10,819 nucleotides of DNA from Bacteroidota bacterium (GCA_030592465.1 JAUVJB010000094.1:1-10819), one strand, 5' to 3'; shown: positions 1 through 7,023, counted from the stretch's first letter. Numbers and translations: made by a program. Notes: a model not told the origin generated them from the sequence alone.

Positions 1-30
1 ATTAAAAAAAATACATAAGAGAGTTTATGA

Positions 31-62
31 AAAGGGCTGTCTATAAAAACAGACAGCCCTTT
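31..62 (-). terminator. Hairpin terminator after the ferredoxin gene
   Basis: A perfect 12-bp inverted repeat (31-42 against 51-62, core GGGCTGTCT/AGACAGCCC) encloses an 8-nt loop. It starts 21 nt beyond the ferredoxin stop codon. On the minus strand it is followed only by a short T-rich stretch. The AAA/TTT ends of the stem make it usable in both directions. Its position and strength fit an intrinsic terminator that separates the ferredoxin from whatever lies to the left of the window. Confidence 0.75.
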
Positions 63-83
63 AAACTTAAAAAAGTTTTTATT

Positions 84-254
84 CTACTTTGCAAGATGAA
101 TTGCTTCAACAGGACATACTTCAGCACATGCACCACAGTCCGTACAAAGTTCAGGATCAATTGTATAAATATCACCTTCTGAAATTGCCTCTACCGGGCA
201 TTCACTTATGCATGTTCCACATGCAACACAATCGTCAGAAATTTGATAAGCCAT
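84..254 (-). CDS. 2[4Fe-4S] bacterial-type ferredoxin (56 aa)
   Basis: This is a small soluble electron carrier with two 4Fe-4S clusters. Two classic CxxCxxCxxxCP motifs are visible: Cys9, 12, 15, 19 and Cys37, 40, 43, 47, each followed by Pro. The protein is almost only these two motifs, matching the usual 55-60 aa clostridial-type ferredoxins. Such proteins serve low-potential reactions such as pyruvate:ferredoxin oxidoreductase or hydrogenase, so anaerobic metabolism is likely (inference). The start is placed at the ATG at 254, giving MAYQISDDC. An in-frame ATG at 290 would add 12 Lys-rich residues, but it lies inside a TAnnTTTG promoter element (288-295), so it is unlikely to be translated. 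The gene appears monocistronic, with its own promoter and a strong hairpin downstream. The physiological partner cannot be told from this window. Confidence 0.95.
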   Translation of the reverse strand: MAYQISDDCVACGTCISECPVEAISEGDIYTIDPELCTDCGACAEVCPVEAIHLAK

Positions 255-287
255 ATTTTTTATTTTTTTAAATTTATTAATATAATA

Positions 288-295
288 CAAAGTTA
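288..295 (-). promoter_or_regulatory. Bacteroidota-type -7 element for the ferredoxin gene
   Basis: On the minus strand the bases read TAACTTTG, an exact match to the Bacteroidota primary sigma -7 consensus TAnnTTTG. It lies 33 nt upstream of the ATG at 254, giving a predicted leader of about 25-30 nt. No good -33 TTTG is seen about 20 nt further upstream; that stretch is simply T-rich. Confidence 0.5.
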
Positions 296-335
296 ATTTA
301 CATATTATAATAAAAAAGTAAAAACTTTATTTTTT

Positions 336-995
336 TTATTTTAAAGTACCAATAATTGTTTGTGAACCTTTAACTTTTTGTTTGAGTTTAACGTTTATTT
401 TTGTGTCAAGTGGTAAAAATACATCAACACGTGAGCCAAATTTAATAAAACCTAATTCATTGCCTTGCTGACACATTTGGGTTTTGTTTACTAATGTAAC
501 AACTCTGCGAGCAACAGCACCTGCTATTTGTCTGACTAATATTTCTCTGTTATCTGCCATTTTAATTACTGTTGTCATATTTTCGTTTTCTGTTGATGAT
601 TTTGGTAAAAAGGCAGCGAAATGTCTTCCATTATGATGTTTCTGATATTTAACAATGCCACTTACCGGAATCCAGTTAATATGTATATTCCAGATTGACA
701 TAAATACAGACACTTTTAACAGTTTTTGGTTGAAGTATTCATTTTCAATAGTTTCTTCTACTGCAACAACTTCACCATCTGCCGGAGATAAAACATGTTT
801 TTCATTAACATTTACAACTCTGTTAGGACGCCTAAAAAAAATAAAAATTGCAAAATAAAAGAGAATTGAAATTGTTGAAAATAGTTTATATACAAGATGG
901 TCATCTTTAAAAAGGGAAAATATTCCAACATTAATTATTAATAATATTAAAAACAGAAATATTAAAAATTGGCAACCGGTTTTGTGTATTGTCAT
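336..995 (-). CDS. psd: Phosphatidylserine decarboxylase proenzyme (219 aa)
   Basis: It decarboxylates phosphatidylserine to phosphatidylethanolamine at the inner membrane, the last step of PE synthesis. It belongs to the short (about 220 aa) class of PSD. A hydrophobic N-terminus (about residues 9-27 and 38-54) anchors it. Family motifs are FFRRP (53-57), PADGE (71-75) and the WNIHINWIPVSG block (102-113). The autocleavage site is Gly187-Ser188 in IKFGSRVDVFLP; Ser188 becomes the pyruvoyl cofactor and the cut yields a large beta and a small alpha chain (known for the family). The start is an ATG after an A/T-rich leader. It lies 31 nt downstream of cdsA, so both are probably on one transcript and act in one pathway. 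The phosphatidylserine synthase that should act between them is not in this window. A weak 5-bp hairpin with a T-run (about 315-328) may end the transcript. Confidence 0.95.
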   Translation of the reverse strand: MTIHKTGCQFLIFLFLILLIINVGIFSLFKDDHLVYKLFSTISILFYFAIFIFFRRPNRVVNVNEKHVLSPADGEVVAVEETIENEYFNQKLLKVSVFMSIWNIHINWIPVSGIVKYQKHHNGRHFAAFLPKSSTENENMTTVIKMADNREILVRQIAGAVARRVVTLVNKTQMCQQGNELGFIKFGSRVDVFLPLDTKINVKLKQKVKGSQTIIGTLK

Positions 996-1026
996 AAAAA
1001 ATCAATTTTTTACAAAAATAAGAAAA

Positions 1027-1845
1027 TTAATTAATTAATTGTAGATATGTAAAAACAATTGGTGCTGATAATAAAACGCTGTCAATTCTATCTAAAATGC
1101 CACCGTGTCCGGGGAATATTTTTCCGGAATCTTTAATGTTTATACTTCGTTTGAATAAAGATTCTACTAAATCACCAAATGTTCCCATAACAATTATAAT
1201 AAGAGAAATAACAAGCCAGTGTTGAAATTGTAATTCTTTAAAAAACGTTGAAATAAAATAAGATACAATTAATGATGTTATGGCTCCTCCCAAAAATCCT
1301 TCCCATGACTTTTTGGGTGAGATTCGTGGGAATAACCTATGCTTTCCGAAACTAACTCCAAAAAGGTAGGCTCCTGTATCAGCAGCCCAAAGCAAAATAA
1401 AAAAACCTAATAAAATGTTAGGTGTATAATAAACTGTTGGATAACCACGAAAAACAAAAAAATTAAATAGTGATAAAGGGAAAGCAATATAAACTACACC
1501 AAGCAATGTATATGCAATATTTGAAAAAGGTTTTTTATTGTTTCTATATAATTCATTAATGAAAACAAATATTATTAAAGGGACAAATATTATATAAATT
1601 TTATAATCAACAATTTTTTGTGCAAATAAATAATTGCTAATAAAGAATAATGTACCTGTAAAAATGCCATAATTTTTTTGAGCAGAAATTCTTTCTTTAA
1701 TTGAAATACGGTAGAATTCATACATGCCTAATATTATAAGAACTAATGATAATATTAAGAAAGGTATTTTGCCGGATAGAATACAGCCAATAATAACTAA
1801 TACAAAAATTATCCCGGTAATGCTGCGTTTAATTAAATTGTTCAA
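1027..1845 (-). CDS. cdsA: Phosphatidate cytidylyltransferase / CDP-diacylglycerol synthase (272 aa)
   Basis: It converts phosphatidic acid and CTP to CDP-diacylglycerol, the precursor of all bacterial phospholipids, and is an integral inner-membrane enzyme. The family signature is complete near the C-terminus: SLFKR (229-233), KDSG (238-241), PGHGG (245-249) and LDRID (251-255), carrying the metal-binding Asp residues. Upstream are ADTGAYLFG (155-163), SPKKSWEGFLGG (176-187) and GTFGDLVES (221-229). Several hydrophobic helices fill the N-terminal half. The start is TTG at 1845-1843: an in-frame stop lies four codons upstream, no ATG or GTG intervenes, and the first in-frame ATG downstream (Met41) would remove the first membrane segments. 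That TTG overlaps the TGA stop of the DUF2007 gene (TTGA), which suggests translational coupling. psd follows after 31 nt. Confidence 0.96.
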   Translation of the reverse strand: MNNLIKRSITGIIFVLVIIGCILSGKIPFLILSLVLIILGMYEFYRISIKERISAQKNYGIFTGTLFFISNYLFAQKIVDYKIYIIFVPLIIFVFINELYRNNKKPFSNIAYTLLGVVYIAFPLSLFNFFVFRGYPTVYYTPNILLGFFILLWAADTGAYLFGVSFGKHRLFPRISPKKSWEGFLGGAITSLIVSYFISTFFKELQFQHWLVISLIIIVMGTFGDLVESLFKRSINIKDSGKIFPGHGGILDRIDSVLLSAPIVFTYLQLIN

Positions 1846-2048
1846 TTTTGTAATTTATTAATTAAAAATTTTGCTTTGATAACGTTTTCTGCTTTTACAT
1901 ATATTTCAATATCTCCTATAGTAATGTATGCAGAATCTTGCTTATTCATAATAACAGCTTGTATGTCATTGTCAGCTAAAACATCTTTAATCATTTCTGC
2001 TAAATAAGCTTGATTAGTTGTGAAAACGTTTACCCAATCTTTCTCCAA
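1842..2048 (-). CDS. DUF2007-family small protein (68 aa)
   Basis: This is a short soluble protein that I recognise as a DUF2007 domain (PF09413, sometimes called putative prokaryotic signal-transducing protein). The typical pattern is present: WVNVFTTNQAYLAEMIKDVL at the N-terminus, then an AVIMNKQDS segment (about 32-40), then IEIYVKAENVIKAKFLIN at the C-terminus. The domain is predicted to have a small alpha/beta ferredoxin-like or GlnB-like fold and often follows or precedes membrane-biogenesis genes in Bacteroidota; its biochemical function is not established. The start is TTG at 2048-2046, because an in-frame TAA lies five codons upstream without any ATG, and the first internal Met (residue 19) would destroy the domain. 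It overlaps cdsA by 4 nt. Its place between ftsH and cdsA suggests a link to phospholipid or membrane control, which is inference. Confidence 0.85.
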   Translation of the reverse strand: MEKDWVNVFTTNQAYLAEMIKDVLADNDIQAVIMNKQDSAYITIGDIEIYVKAENVIKAKFLINKLQN

Positions 2049-2127
2049 ATTGTTATAGATTTAAAATTATTAAGTTTCATTGTTAAATTGCTAAATTGTT
2101 TTATGGCTATATGAATATGATTAATGA

Positions 2128-2160
2128 CCCAGTGAAATATTGCTTCGCAATTTCACTGGG
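2128..2160. repeat. REP-like palindromic hairpin between ftsH and the DUF2007 gene
   Basis: A 10-bp perfect outer stem (CCCAGTGAAA 2128-2137 with TTTCACTGGG 2151-2160) continues through a 2-nt bulge into a 4-bp inner stem TTGC/GCAA with a TTC loop. No T-run follows on the minus strand, so it is a weak candidate for a classical terminator of ftsH. It is notably GC-richer than its surroundings and looks like a repetitive extragenic palindrome. It could still protect the 3' end of an upstream mRNA or attenuate read-through from ftsH into the DUF2007-cdsA-psd set. Confidence 0.6.
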
Positions 2161-2183
2161 CAGGCAAATTATATTGGTTCTAC

Positions 2184-2200
2184 TGAGCTTGCCGAAGTGC
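2184..2200. repeat. Short repeat-like motif TGAGCTTGCCGAAGTGC
   Basis: Read on the minus strand this is GCACTTCGGCAAGCTCA. It resembles a dispersed intergenic motif of the type CACTTCGACAAGCTCAGT that I recall from many Bacteroidota genomes. It contains a small internal hairpin (CTT-GCCG-AAG) and stands out as GC-rich in an AT-rich gap. It lies 24 nt from the palindrome at 2128-2160, so the two may be parts of one element. Recognition is from memory and was not tested by a search. Confidence 0.4.
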
Positions 2201-2255
2201 AAAATATAACAACTTAAAGTATATATATCAAAATATTTTTTTTATTTATTTTGGG

Positions 2256-4256
2256 TTAATTCATTTTGGTCTTTTGCTTATCTAATTCATCAGAAGTTTT
2301 ATTTCCAAATTTTCTTTTCCCAAATATTTTTTCAAGATTTTCGCTAAAAATAACCTCTTTTTCTAATAACAAATCAGCTAATTGTTTTAAGCCGTCTTTA
2401 TGTTTTATTAAAATCTCATGAGCTCTTTTATATTGTTTCTCAATAATTGCATTTGCTTCTTTATCGATAATTTCAGCAGTTTTTTCACTATAAGGTTTTG
2501 TAAAAGAATAGTCTGATTGTCCTGTAGAATCGTAGAAACTCAAACTGCCTATTTTTTTACTCATTCCATAATAAGTAATCATGGCATAGGCTTGTTTTGT
2601 AACTTTTTCAAGGTCATTTAAAGCACCGGTTGATATTTTACCAAAAGTAATTTCTTCTGACACTCTACCGCCAAGAGCAGCACACATCTCATCGAGTATT
2701 TGCTCGGTAGTTGTTATTTGACGTTCTTCGGGCAGATACCAAGCAGCACCCAATGCTGCTCCACGAGGAATAATTGTAACCTTAACCAGAGGGTTAGCAT
2801 GTTCAAGTAGCCAGCTTATAGTAGCATGTCCTGCTTCGTGATATGCGATAGTCTTTTTTTCTAAAGGAGAAATAATTTTATTTTTTTTCTCCAAACCACC
2901 AATTATTCTATCAACAGCATCAAGGAAGTCTTGACGGTAAACCATTTTTTTGTTTTTTCGTGCTGCAATAAGAGCTGCTTCGTTGCAAACATTTGCAATG
3001 TCTGCACCTGAAAACCCCGGTGTTTGTTTGGCAAGAAACTTAACATCAACATCAGTTGATATTTTTTTTAATGGTTGTAAGTGAACTTTAAAAATTTCTT
3101 TACGTTCATTTAAGTCAGGTAACTCAACGTGTATTTGACGGTCGAAACGTCCTGCACGTAGTAAGGCTTTATCTAAAACATCAGCTCTGTTTGTGGCTGC
3201 AAGAATAATAACGCCACTGTTTGTATCAAAACCATCCATTTCGGTAAGAAGTTGATTTAGAGTGTTTTCTCTTTCATCATTAGCTCCCATGTTAGGATTT
3301 CTGCCTCGTGCTCTACCAATAGCATCAATTTCATCAATGAAAATAATACAGGGTGCTTTTGTCTTAGCTTGGTTAAATAAATCACGAACTCGTGAAGCAC
3401 CAACACCAACAAACATTTCAACAAAATCGGATCCTGACATTGAGAAAAATGGTACATGAGCTTCTCCTGCAACAGCTCTTGCCAAAAGGGTTTTGCCTGT
3501 TCCCGGAGGTCCTATTAGTAAAGCTCCTTTGGGTATTTTACCTCCGAGATTTGTGTATTTATCAGGTTTTTTTAAAAAATCAACTATTTCTTTAATTTCA
3601 ATTTTAGCTTCTTCAAGCCCTGCAACATTTTTAAAATCAATTTTTACTTCAACATCATCGCCATTAAATATTTTTGCTTTTGATTTTCCTATGTTGAAAA
3701 TTTGACCACCGGCACTGTTTGGTCCTCCCATTTTTTTTAATACAAACATCCAAACAGCTATTAAGATAATAATAGGAAATAACCAGCTTAATATATTTCC
3801 AAGGTGGTCTTCTCTTTTTTCGTAACGAACATTAATTTTTTCATCTTCATGGAAATTTGCTTGCGCTTTTTCTAATTGTTCGGCAAAATAATCAACTGAA
3901 CCTATTGTAAAAAAATAATGTGGTCCTGATTTCGATGCTGAATTAAAATTTGATTTAAAAAGTTCATCATATCGTCCCGAGTTTAATCTGTCTTGTTTGA
4001 TATAAACTTCAACTTTTTCTTTATTAACTACTACAATTTTTTCAATATCATGATTATTTAACATTTTACTTTTAAAATCATGCCAATTTGTCTGTACAGG
4101 GTTTGATCCTATGTTTAAAAATTGGAATGCAATAAAAGCAATAGCGATTATGCCATATATCCAATAAATGTTGAATTTTGGTTTCGTCGGCTTCGTTGGT
4201 TTCGTTGGTTTTTCCGGTTTCCCCAAATTTTTATTTTCAGTGGTTGGATTATTCAT
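2256..4256 (-). CDS. ftsH: ATP-dependent zinc metalloprotease FtsH (666 aa)
   Basis: It is a membrane-anchored AAA+ protease that extracts and degrades misassembled membrane proteins and short-lived regulators. The order is: Lys/Pro-rich N-terminal tail (13-27), TM1 (about 30-48), periplasmic domain (about 50-150), TM2 (about 155-174), AAA module and M41 peptidase. Visible motifs are Walker A GPPGTGKT (249-256), pore FVG (282-284), Walker B IIFIDEID (304-311), the second region of homology with the arginine pair in LLRAGRFDR (365-373), zinc site HEAGH (473-477) and the third zinc ligand Asp548 in GALNDLE. All catalytic residues are intact and the length is normal. The ATG start is preceded by an A/T-rich leader without Shine-Dalgarno sequence. 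It follows rsfS by 27 nt, so the two probably share a transcript. The five xKP triplets in the N-terminal tail are unusual. Confidence 0.98.
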   Translation of the reverse strand: MNNPTTENKNLGKPEKPTKPTKPTKPKFNIYWIYGIIAIAFIAFQFLNIGSNPVQTNWHDFKSKMLNNHDIEKIVVVNKEKVEVYIKQDRLNSGRYDELFKSNFNSASKSGPHYFFTIGSVDYFAEQLEKAQANFHEDEKINVRYEKREDHLGNILSWLFPIIILIAVWMFVLKKMGGPNSAGGQIFNIGKSKAKIFNGDDVEVKIDFKNVAGLEEAKIEIKEIVDFLKKPDKYTNLGGKIPKGALLIGPPGTGKTLLARAVAGEAHVPFFSMSGSDFVEMFVGVGASRVRDLFNQAKTKAPCIIFIDEIDAIGRARGRNPNMGANDERENTLNQLLTEMDGFDTNSGVIILAATNRADVLDKALLRAGRFDRQIHVELPDLNERKEIFKVHLQPLKKISTDVDVKFLAKQTPGFSGADIANVCNEAALIAARKNKKMVYRQDFLDAVDRIIGGLEKKNKIISPLEKKTIAYHEAGHATISWLLEHANPLVKVTIIPRGAALGAAWYLPEERQITTTEQILDEMCAALGGRVSEEITFGKISTGALNDLEKVTKQAYAMITYYGMSKKIGSLSFYDSTGQSDYSFTKPYSEKTAEIIDKEANAIIEKQYKRAHEILIKHKDGLKQLADLLLEKEVIFSENLEKIFGKRKFGNKTSDELDKQKTKMN
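4180..4224. repeat. Five imperfect 9-bp tandem units encoding xKP in the FtsH N-terminus
   Basis: Five consecutive 9-nt units begin with GG on the plus strand: GGTTTCGTC, GGCTTCGTT, GGTTTCGTT, GGTTTTTCC, GGTTTCCCC. Read on the minus strand they encode GKP-EKP-TKP-TKP-TKP (FtsH residues 12-26), just before the first membrane helix. Their in-frame length means copy-number changes would keep ftsH open. Confidence 0.8.
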
Positions 4257-4283
4257 TTTTTTAATAAATGTGTTTATATATTT

Positions 4284-4631
4284 TTATTCAAATTCTTGGA
4301 TTTTTGCATCTGCCCATAAATCTTCTAAATTATAGAAGTCTCTATATTGTTTTTGAAAAATGTGGACAATGACCATTCCGTAATCTAATAATACCCATTG
4401 TGAGTTTTGTGTTCCTTCTTTATGAAGAGTTTTTTCATTAAATTCTTTTTTAACAAAATCTTCAACACAATCAGCTATTGCGGCAACTTGTGTGTTTGAA
4501 TCACCATGACAAATAATGAAATTGTCTGCAATTGATTGGTTTAATTTTGTTATGTCAAGACTTACAATGTCTTTACCCTTTTTTTCTTGAATGCCTTTAA
4601 TAATTGTATTTACTAATTGTTTAGTTAGCAT
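4284..4631 (-). CDS. rsfS: Ribosomal silencing factor RsfS (115 aa)
   Basis: It binds ribosomal protein uL14 on the large subunit and blocks 30S-50S joining when nutrients are short (known for the RsfS/Iojap family). Family features are SLDITKLNQSIADNFIIC (24-41), the NTQVAAIADCVED helix (46-58) and the diagnostic C-terminal stretch: WVLLDYGMVIVHIF (79-92) and FYNLEDLWADA (99-109). Length matches the family. The ATG at 4631 is the first in-frame start and sits about 30 nt below a TAnnTTTG element. It is the first gene of the leftward cluster and lies 27 nt upstream of ftsH, a pairing I know from other Bacteroidota. Confidence 0.96.
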   Translation of the reverse strand: MLTKQLVNTIIKGIQEKKGKDIVSLDITKLNQSIADNFIICHGDSNTQVAAIADCVEDFVKKEFNEKTLHKEGTQNSQWVLLDYGMVIVHIFQKQYRDFYNLEDLWADAKIQEFE

Positions 4632-4946
4632 TTATTTTTTTTTGGTTTAAAAAATTTGTACAAAATTAATTAATTTTTATTAACTATCTAAATTGTATTG
4701 TATAAAAGCATTAACAAAAAGCGTGCAATTTTTTTTATTAGCTTAAAGTTATGAAATTTGATGTAACAAAATAATAATTTATAACATATTTTTTATTAAC
4801 TAAACATTAATGATATTTGTAAAAAAATATTTTAATCCGAATTGAGTAATTTGCTATCAAAAATTGGCTTAATCGACAAATAAAGCGATTGTTCACTATG
4901 TTTCAATTATTCAACTTAGGCTTAATAAAAAGTATAGATTATTAAA
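4632..4946. other. Divergent intergenic region between rsfS and the porin-like gene
   Basis: These 315 nt are about 80% A+T and hold no credible gene on either strand. The rsfS end contains the leftward promoter at 4661-4692. Toward the porin-like gene, TATGTTTC (4897-4904) is a 7-of-8 match to the -7 consensus in the rightward direction, 42 nt before the ATG, but without a -33 partner, so it is only a weak promoter candidate. A short direct repeat TTCAA-TTA-TTCAA lies at about 4902-4914. No riboswitch or RNA gene is recognisable. Confidence 0.5.
4661..4692 (-). promoter_or_regulatory. Probable promoter of the rsfS-ftsH transcript
   Basis: On the minus strand TAATTTTG at 4661-4668 is an exact TAnnTTTG -7 element. 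Twenty nt further upstream is TTTA (4689-4692), a 3-of-4 match to the -33 TTTG at a suitable spacing. The predicted transcript would start near 4654, leaving a leader of about 20-25 nt before the rsfS ATG. Confidence 0.5.
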
Positions 4947-6251
4947 ATGAAGATTTTTATTTCAGTATTGTTTTTTGTGTTTTTAACACAGGGTTTGTTT
5001 GCTCAATTTAGTGTAAAAGGTCAATTTCGTCCACGAGGAGAGGTACGTGACGGTTATAAATTATTGCCTGATTCTACAAAAGAACCGGCTCTGTTTGTCA
5101 GTCAACGAACTAGGTTGATTTTGATTATAATAATAAAAAAAATAAATATAAGGTTCGTTTTTCATTGCAAGATATTAGAGTATGGGGCGATGAATCTTTA
5201 TATAATTCAACTTCAGTAAAAGGCGATAATGCAAGTGTTGATGTGCATGAAGCATGGATTGAATTGTCTTTAAATGAGAAATCATTAATAAAAGTTGGTC
5301 GTCAAGAATTGAAATATGATGACCAAAGATTAATAGCAAGACGTAATTGGGGACAAACAGGCTTAACTTACGATGCTTTTTTATATAAATACAATAATAA
5401 TAATTTACAATTTGATTTTGGGTTATCATTAAACAATAATAAAGAGAATAAGTTTGGCAATCTTTATACTCCTGATAAAATGAAGACATTAGATTTTATT
5501 TATCTGAAAAAGAAATTTAATGATAATCTTAATATTTCATTGATAAGCATTGCTTCTGGTTTTGAAAAAGATGACACTACTGAAACTATTTATGTTAGAG
5601 GTAGTTCTGGAACGAATATTGTTTATAAAAAAAATAATTTCAAAATTACAGGTTCTGCATATTATCAAAACGGAAAAAATAAAATTGGGCAAGATGTAAG
5701 AGCATACTTTTGGGGATTAAGTAATGATTATAAAATTAATGAATTAACGATTACTACAGGTATTGATTATTTGTCAGGGCAAGATGCTTCAAGGACAGAT
5801 TCTTCTTACATAAAAACCCGATTATCGCTTTGATATTTTGTATGGTTCAAGACATAGTCATTATGGTTATCTGGGAAATTTTTCAGAAATTAATAAAGCA
5901 ACCGAAAACGGTGGTTTGGTAAATATTTTTGTAAAATTAAAATATCAACTTTTTGAAAAGAATACTGTTAATTTGAATTATCATTTATTGTTGCTGGCAA
6001 ATAATGTTGAAGATGATACATACACAGGCACAGGTTCTAAGATTTTGAATAAAAATCTTGGCTCAGAGTTTGATTTTATTTTTACTCGTAAATTTAGTAA
6101 AGATGTTAAATTTCAAGTAGGTTATTCATTTTTGATGTCATCCAAATCATTAAAAATTATTCAAAATGTTAATGATAAAAAATGCAGATTGCCTCAATGG
6201 GGTTGGATTATGTTAACAGTAACACCTGATATTTTTAAATCGAAAGAATAA
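4947..6251 (+). pseudogene. Alginate-export-family outer-membrane beta-barrel protein, doubly frameshifted (434 codons if repaired)
   Basis: The gene resembles Bacteroidota proteins with the alginate export domain (PF13372), outer-membrane channels of uncertain substrate. A signal peptide is clear: MKIFISVLFFVFLTQGLFA, with cleavage before Gln20. Mature-start features are FSVKGQFRPRGEVRDGYKLL and SQRTRL; further on come VHEAWIELSL and IKVGRQELKYDDQRL, and the C-terminal strand is PQWGWIMLTVTPDIF. The reading frame breaks twice. After SQRTRL (near 5118) one base is missing and the homologous text continues one frame back (FDYNNKKNKYKVRFSLQD). At the A-run 5812-5816 one extra base returns it to the original frame (KPDYRFDILYGSRH) until the stop at 6251. 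Apart from these two shifts no stop interrupts the homologous text, so the damage is recent or is a sequencing error. birA follows after 17 nt. The family call is from motif memory. Confidence 0.75.
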
Positions 6252-6268
6252 TTTTTTTTATTATCAGT

Positions 6269-7021
6269 ATGAAAGCCGAATTTATAGGACAAAGTGTAAT
6301 TAAGTTAGATACTGTTAGTTCGACAAATTCGTATGCTCTTGATTTAATTAAAAATGATGATATTGACGAAGGTGTTACAATAGTTACAAAATATCAAATT
6401 GCAGGTAAAGGGCAACAGGATAATTTTTGGGAAAGTGAAAAAGAAAAAAATTTACTATTTTCAGTAATACTTCATCCGTGTTTTGTGAAAGTTGAGAAAC
6501 AATTTTTATTATCAAAGGCTGTTTCGCTTGCTGTTACTGATTTTGTAAAAACGGAAGTTAGCAATGTTACAATTAAATGGCCGAATGATATTTATGTTGA
6601 TGATAAAAAAATTTCAGGTATCTTAATTGAAAATACTTTGTCAGGTAATATTATCAGTAATACTGTTGTGGGAATTGGGTTAAATATTAATCAAACGGGT
6701 TTTAGAAGTGATGTTCCTAATCCTGTTTCGTTAAAAATGTTAACAAATAAAACTTATAATCTTAATGATTGTTTTAATCAGTTGTGTTATTTTATTGAGA
6801 AGCGTTATAAAGAACTAAAAAAGGATTTTAATAAAATAAATTTTGAATATTTAAAAAATTTATATCGTTTTAATTCTTATAATTTGTATGAAAGTAGGGG
6901 AGGGAAGTTTTTAGCAAAAATAATTAATGTTGAAAATAATGGTGAATTAATTTTAGAAACACAACAGGGTGAAATTAAAAAATTTTTTTTTAAAGAAGTG
7001 TCTTTTTTAGATGTTAAATAG
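6269..7021 (+). CDS. birA: Biotin--[acetyl-CoA-carboxylase] ligase, monofunctional (250 aa)
   Basis: It activates biotin with ATP to biotinyl-AMP and transfers it to the lysine of biotin carboxyl carrier proteins in the cytoplasm. Motifs are TVSSTNSYALDLI (15-27), the biotinyl-AMP loop AGKGQQDNFWES (45-56, the counterpart of GRGRRGR), NLLFSVILHP (61-70), KWPNDIYV (103-110), catalytic Lys114 in KKISGILIE, and GIGLNIN (135-141). The C-terminal SH3-like cap (about 205-250) is present. No N-terminal helix-turn-helix exists, so it is a class I ligase that cannot act as the bio operon repressor. The ATG start has no Shine-Dalgarno sequence, as usual here. It lies 17 nt after the broken porin-like gene, so it is probably transcribed with it or from inside it. 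Confidence 0.95.
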   Translation: MKAEFIGQSVIKLDTVSSTNSYALDLIKNDDIDEGVTIVTKYQIAGKGQQDNFWESEKEKNLLFSVILHPCFVKVEKQFLLSKAVSLAVTDFVKTEVSNVTIKWPNDIYVDDKKISGILIENTLSGNIISNTVVGIGLNINQTGFRSDVPNPVSLKMLTNKTYNLNDCFNQLCYFIEKRYKELKKDFNKINFEYLKNLYRFNSYNLYESRGGKFLAKIINVENNGELILETQQGEIKKFFFKEVSFLDVK

Positions 7022-7023
7022 CA

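Noticed and set aside
89..271. Plus-strand open frame opposite the ferredoxin
   Set aside because: It is antisense to a clear two-cluster ferredoxin and its His/Gln-rich text is only the complement of the Cys motifs.
3257..3705. Several open frames overlapping the FtsH AAA module on both strands
   Set aside because: They are shadow frames of ftsH with no recognisable domain or start context.
5175..5489. Minus-strand open frame of 104 codons across the barrel gene
   Set aside because: Composition is the mirror of the coding strand, rich in Tyr, Leu and His, with no domain or promoter.
5810..5820. Programmed ribosomal frameshift at the A-run
   Set aside because: The required shift is +1 (or -2), there is no X-XXY-YYZ -1 slippery heptamer in the right frame and no obvious stimulatory structure, and a first unexplained shift near 5118 would also be needed.
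5165..5833. Separate 222-codon gene starting with TTG inside the porin-like region
   Set aside because: It begins in mid-homology without a signal peptide and continues the barrel sequence of the upstream frame; it is a frameshifted part of one gene.
5838..6251. Separate 137-codon gene starting with TTG
   Set aside because: Its first residues (LYGSRH) join smoothly to FDI read just upstream in the same frame; it is the C-terminal part of the same broken barrel gene.
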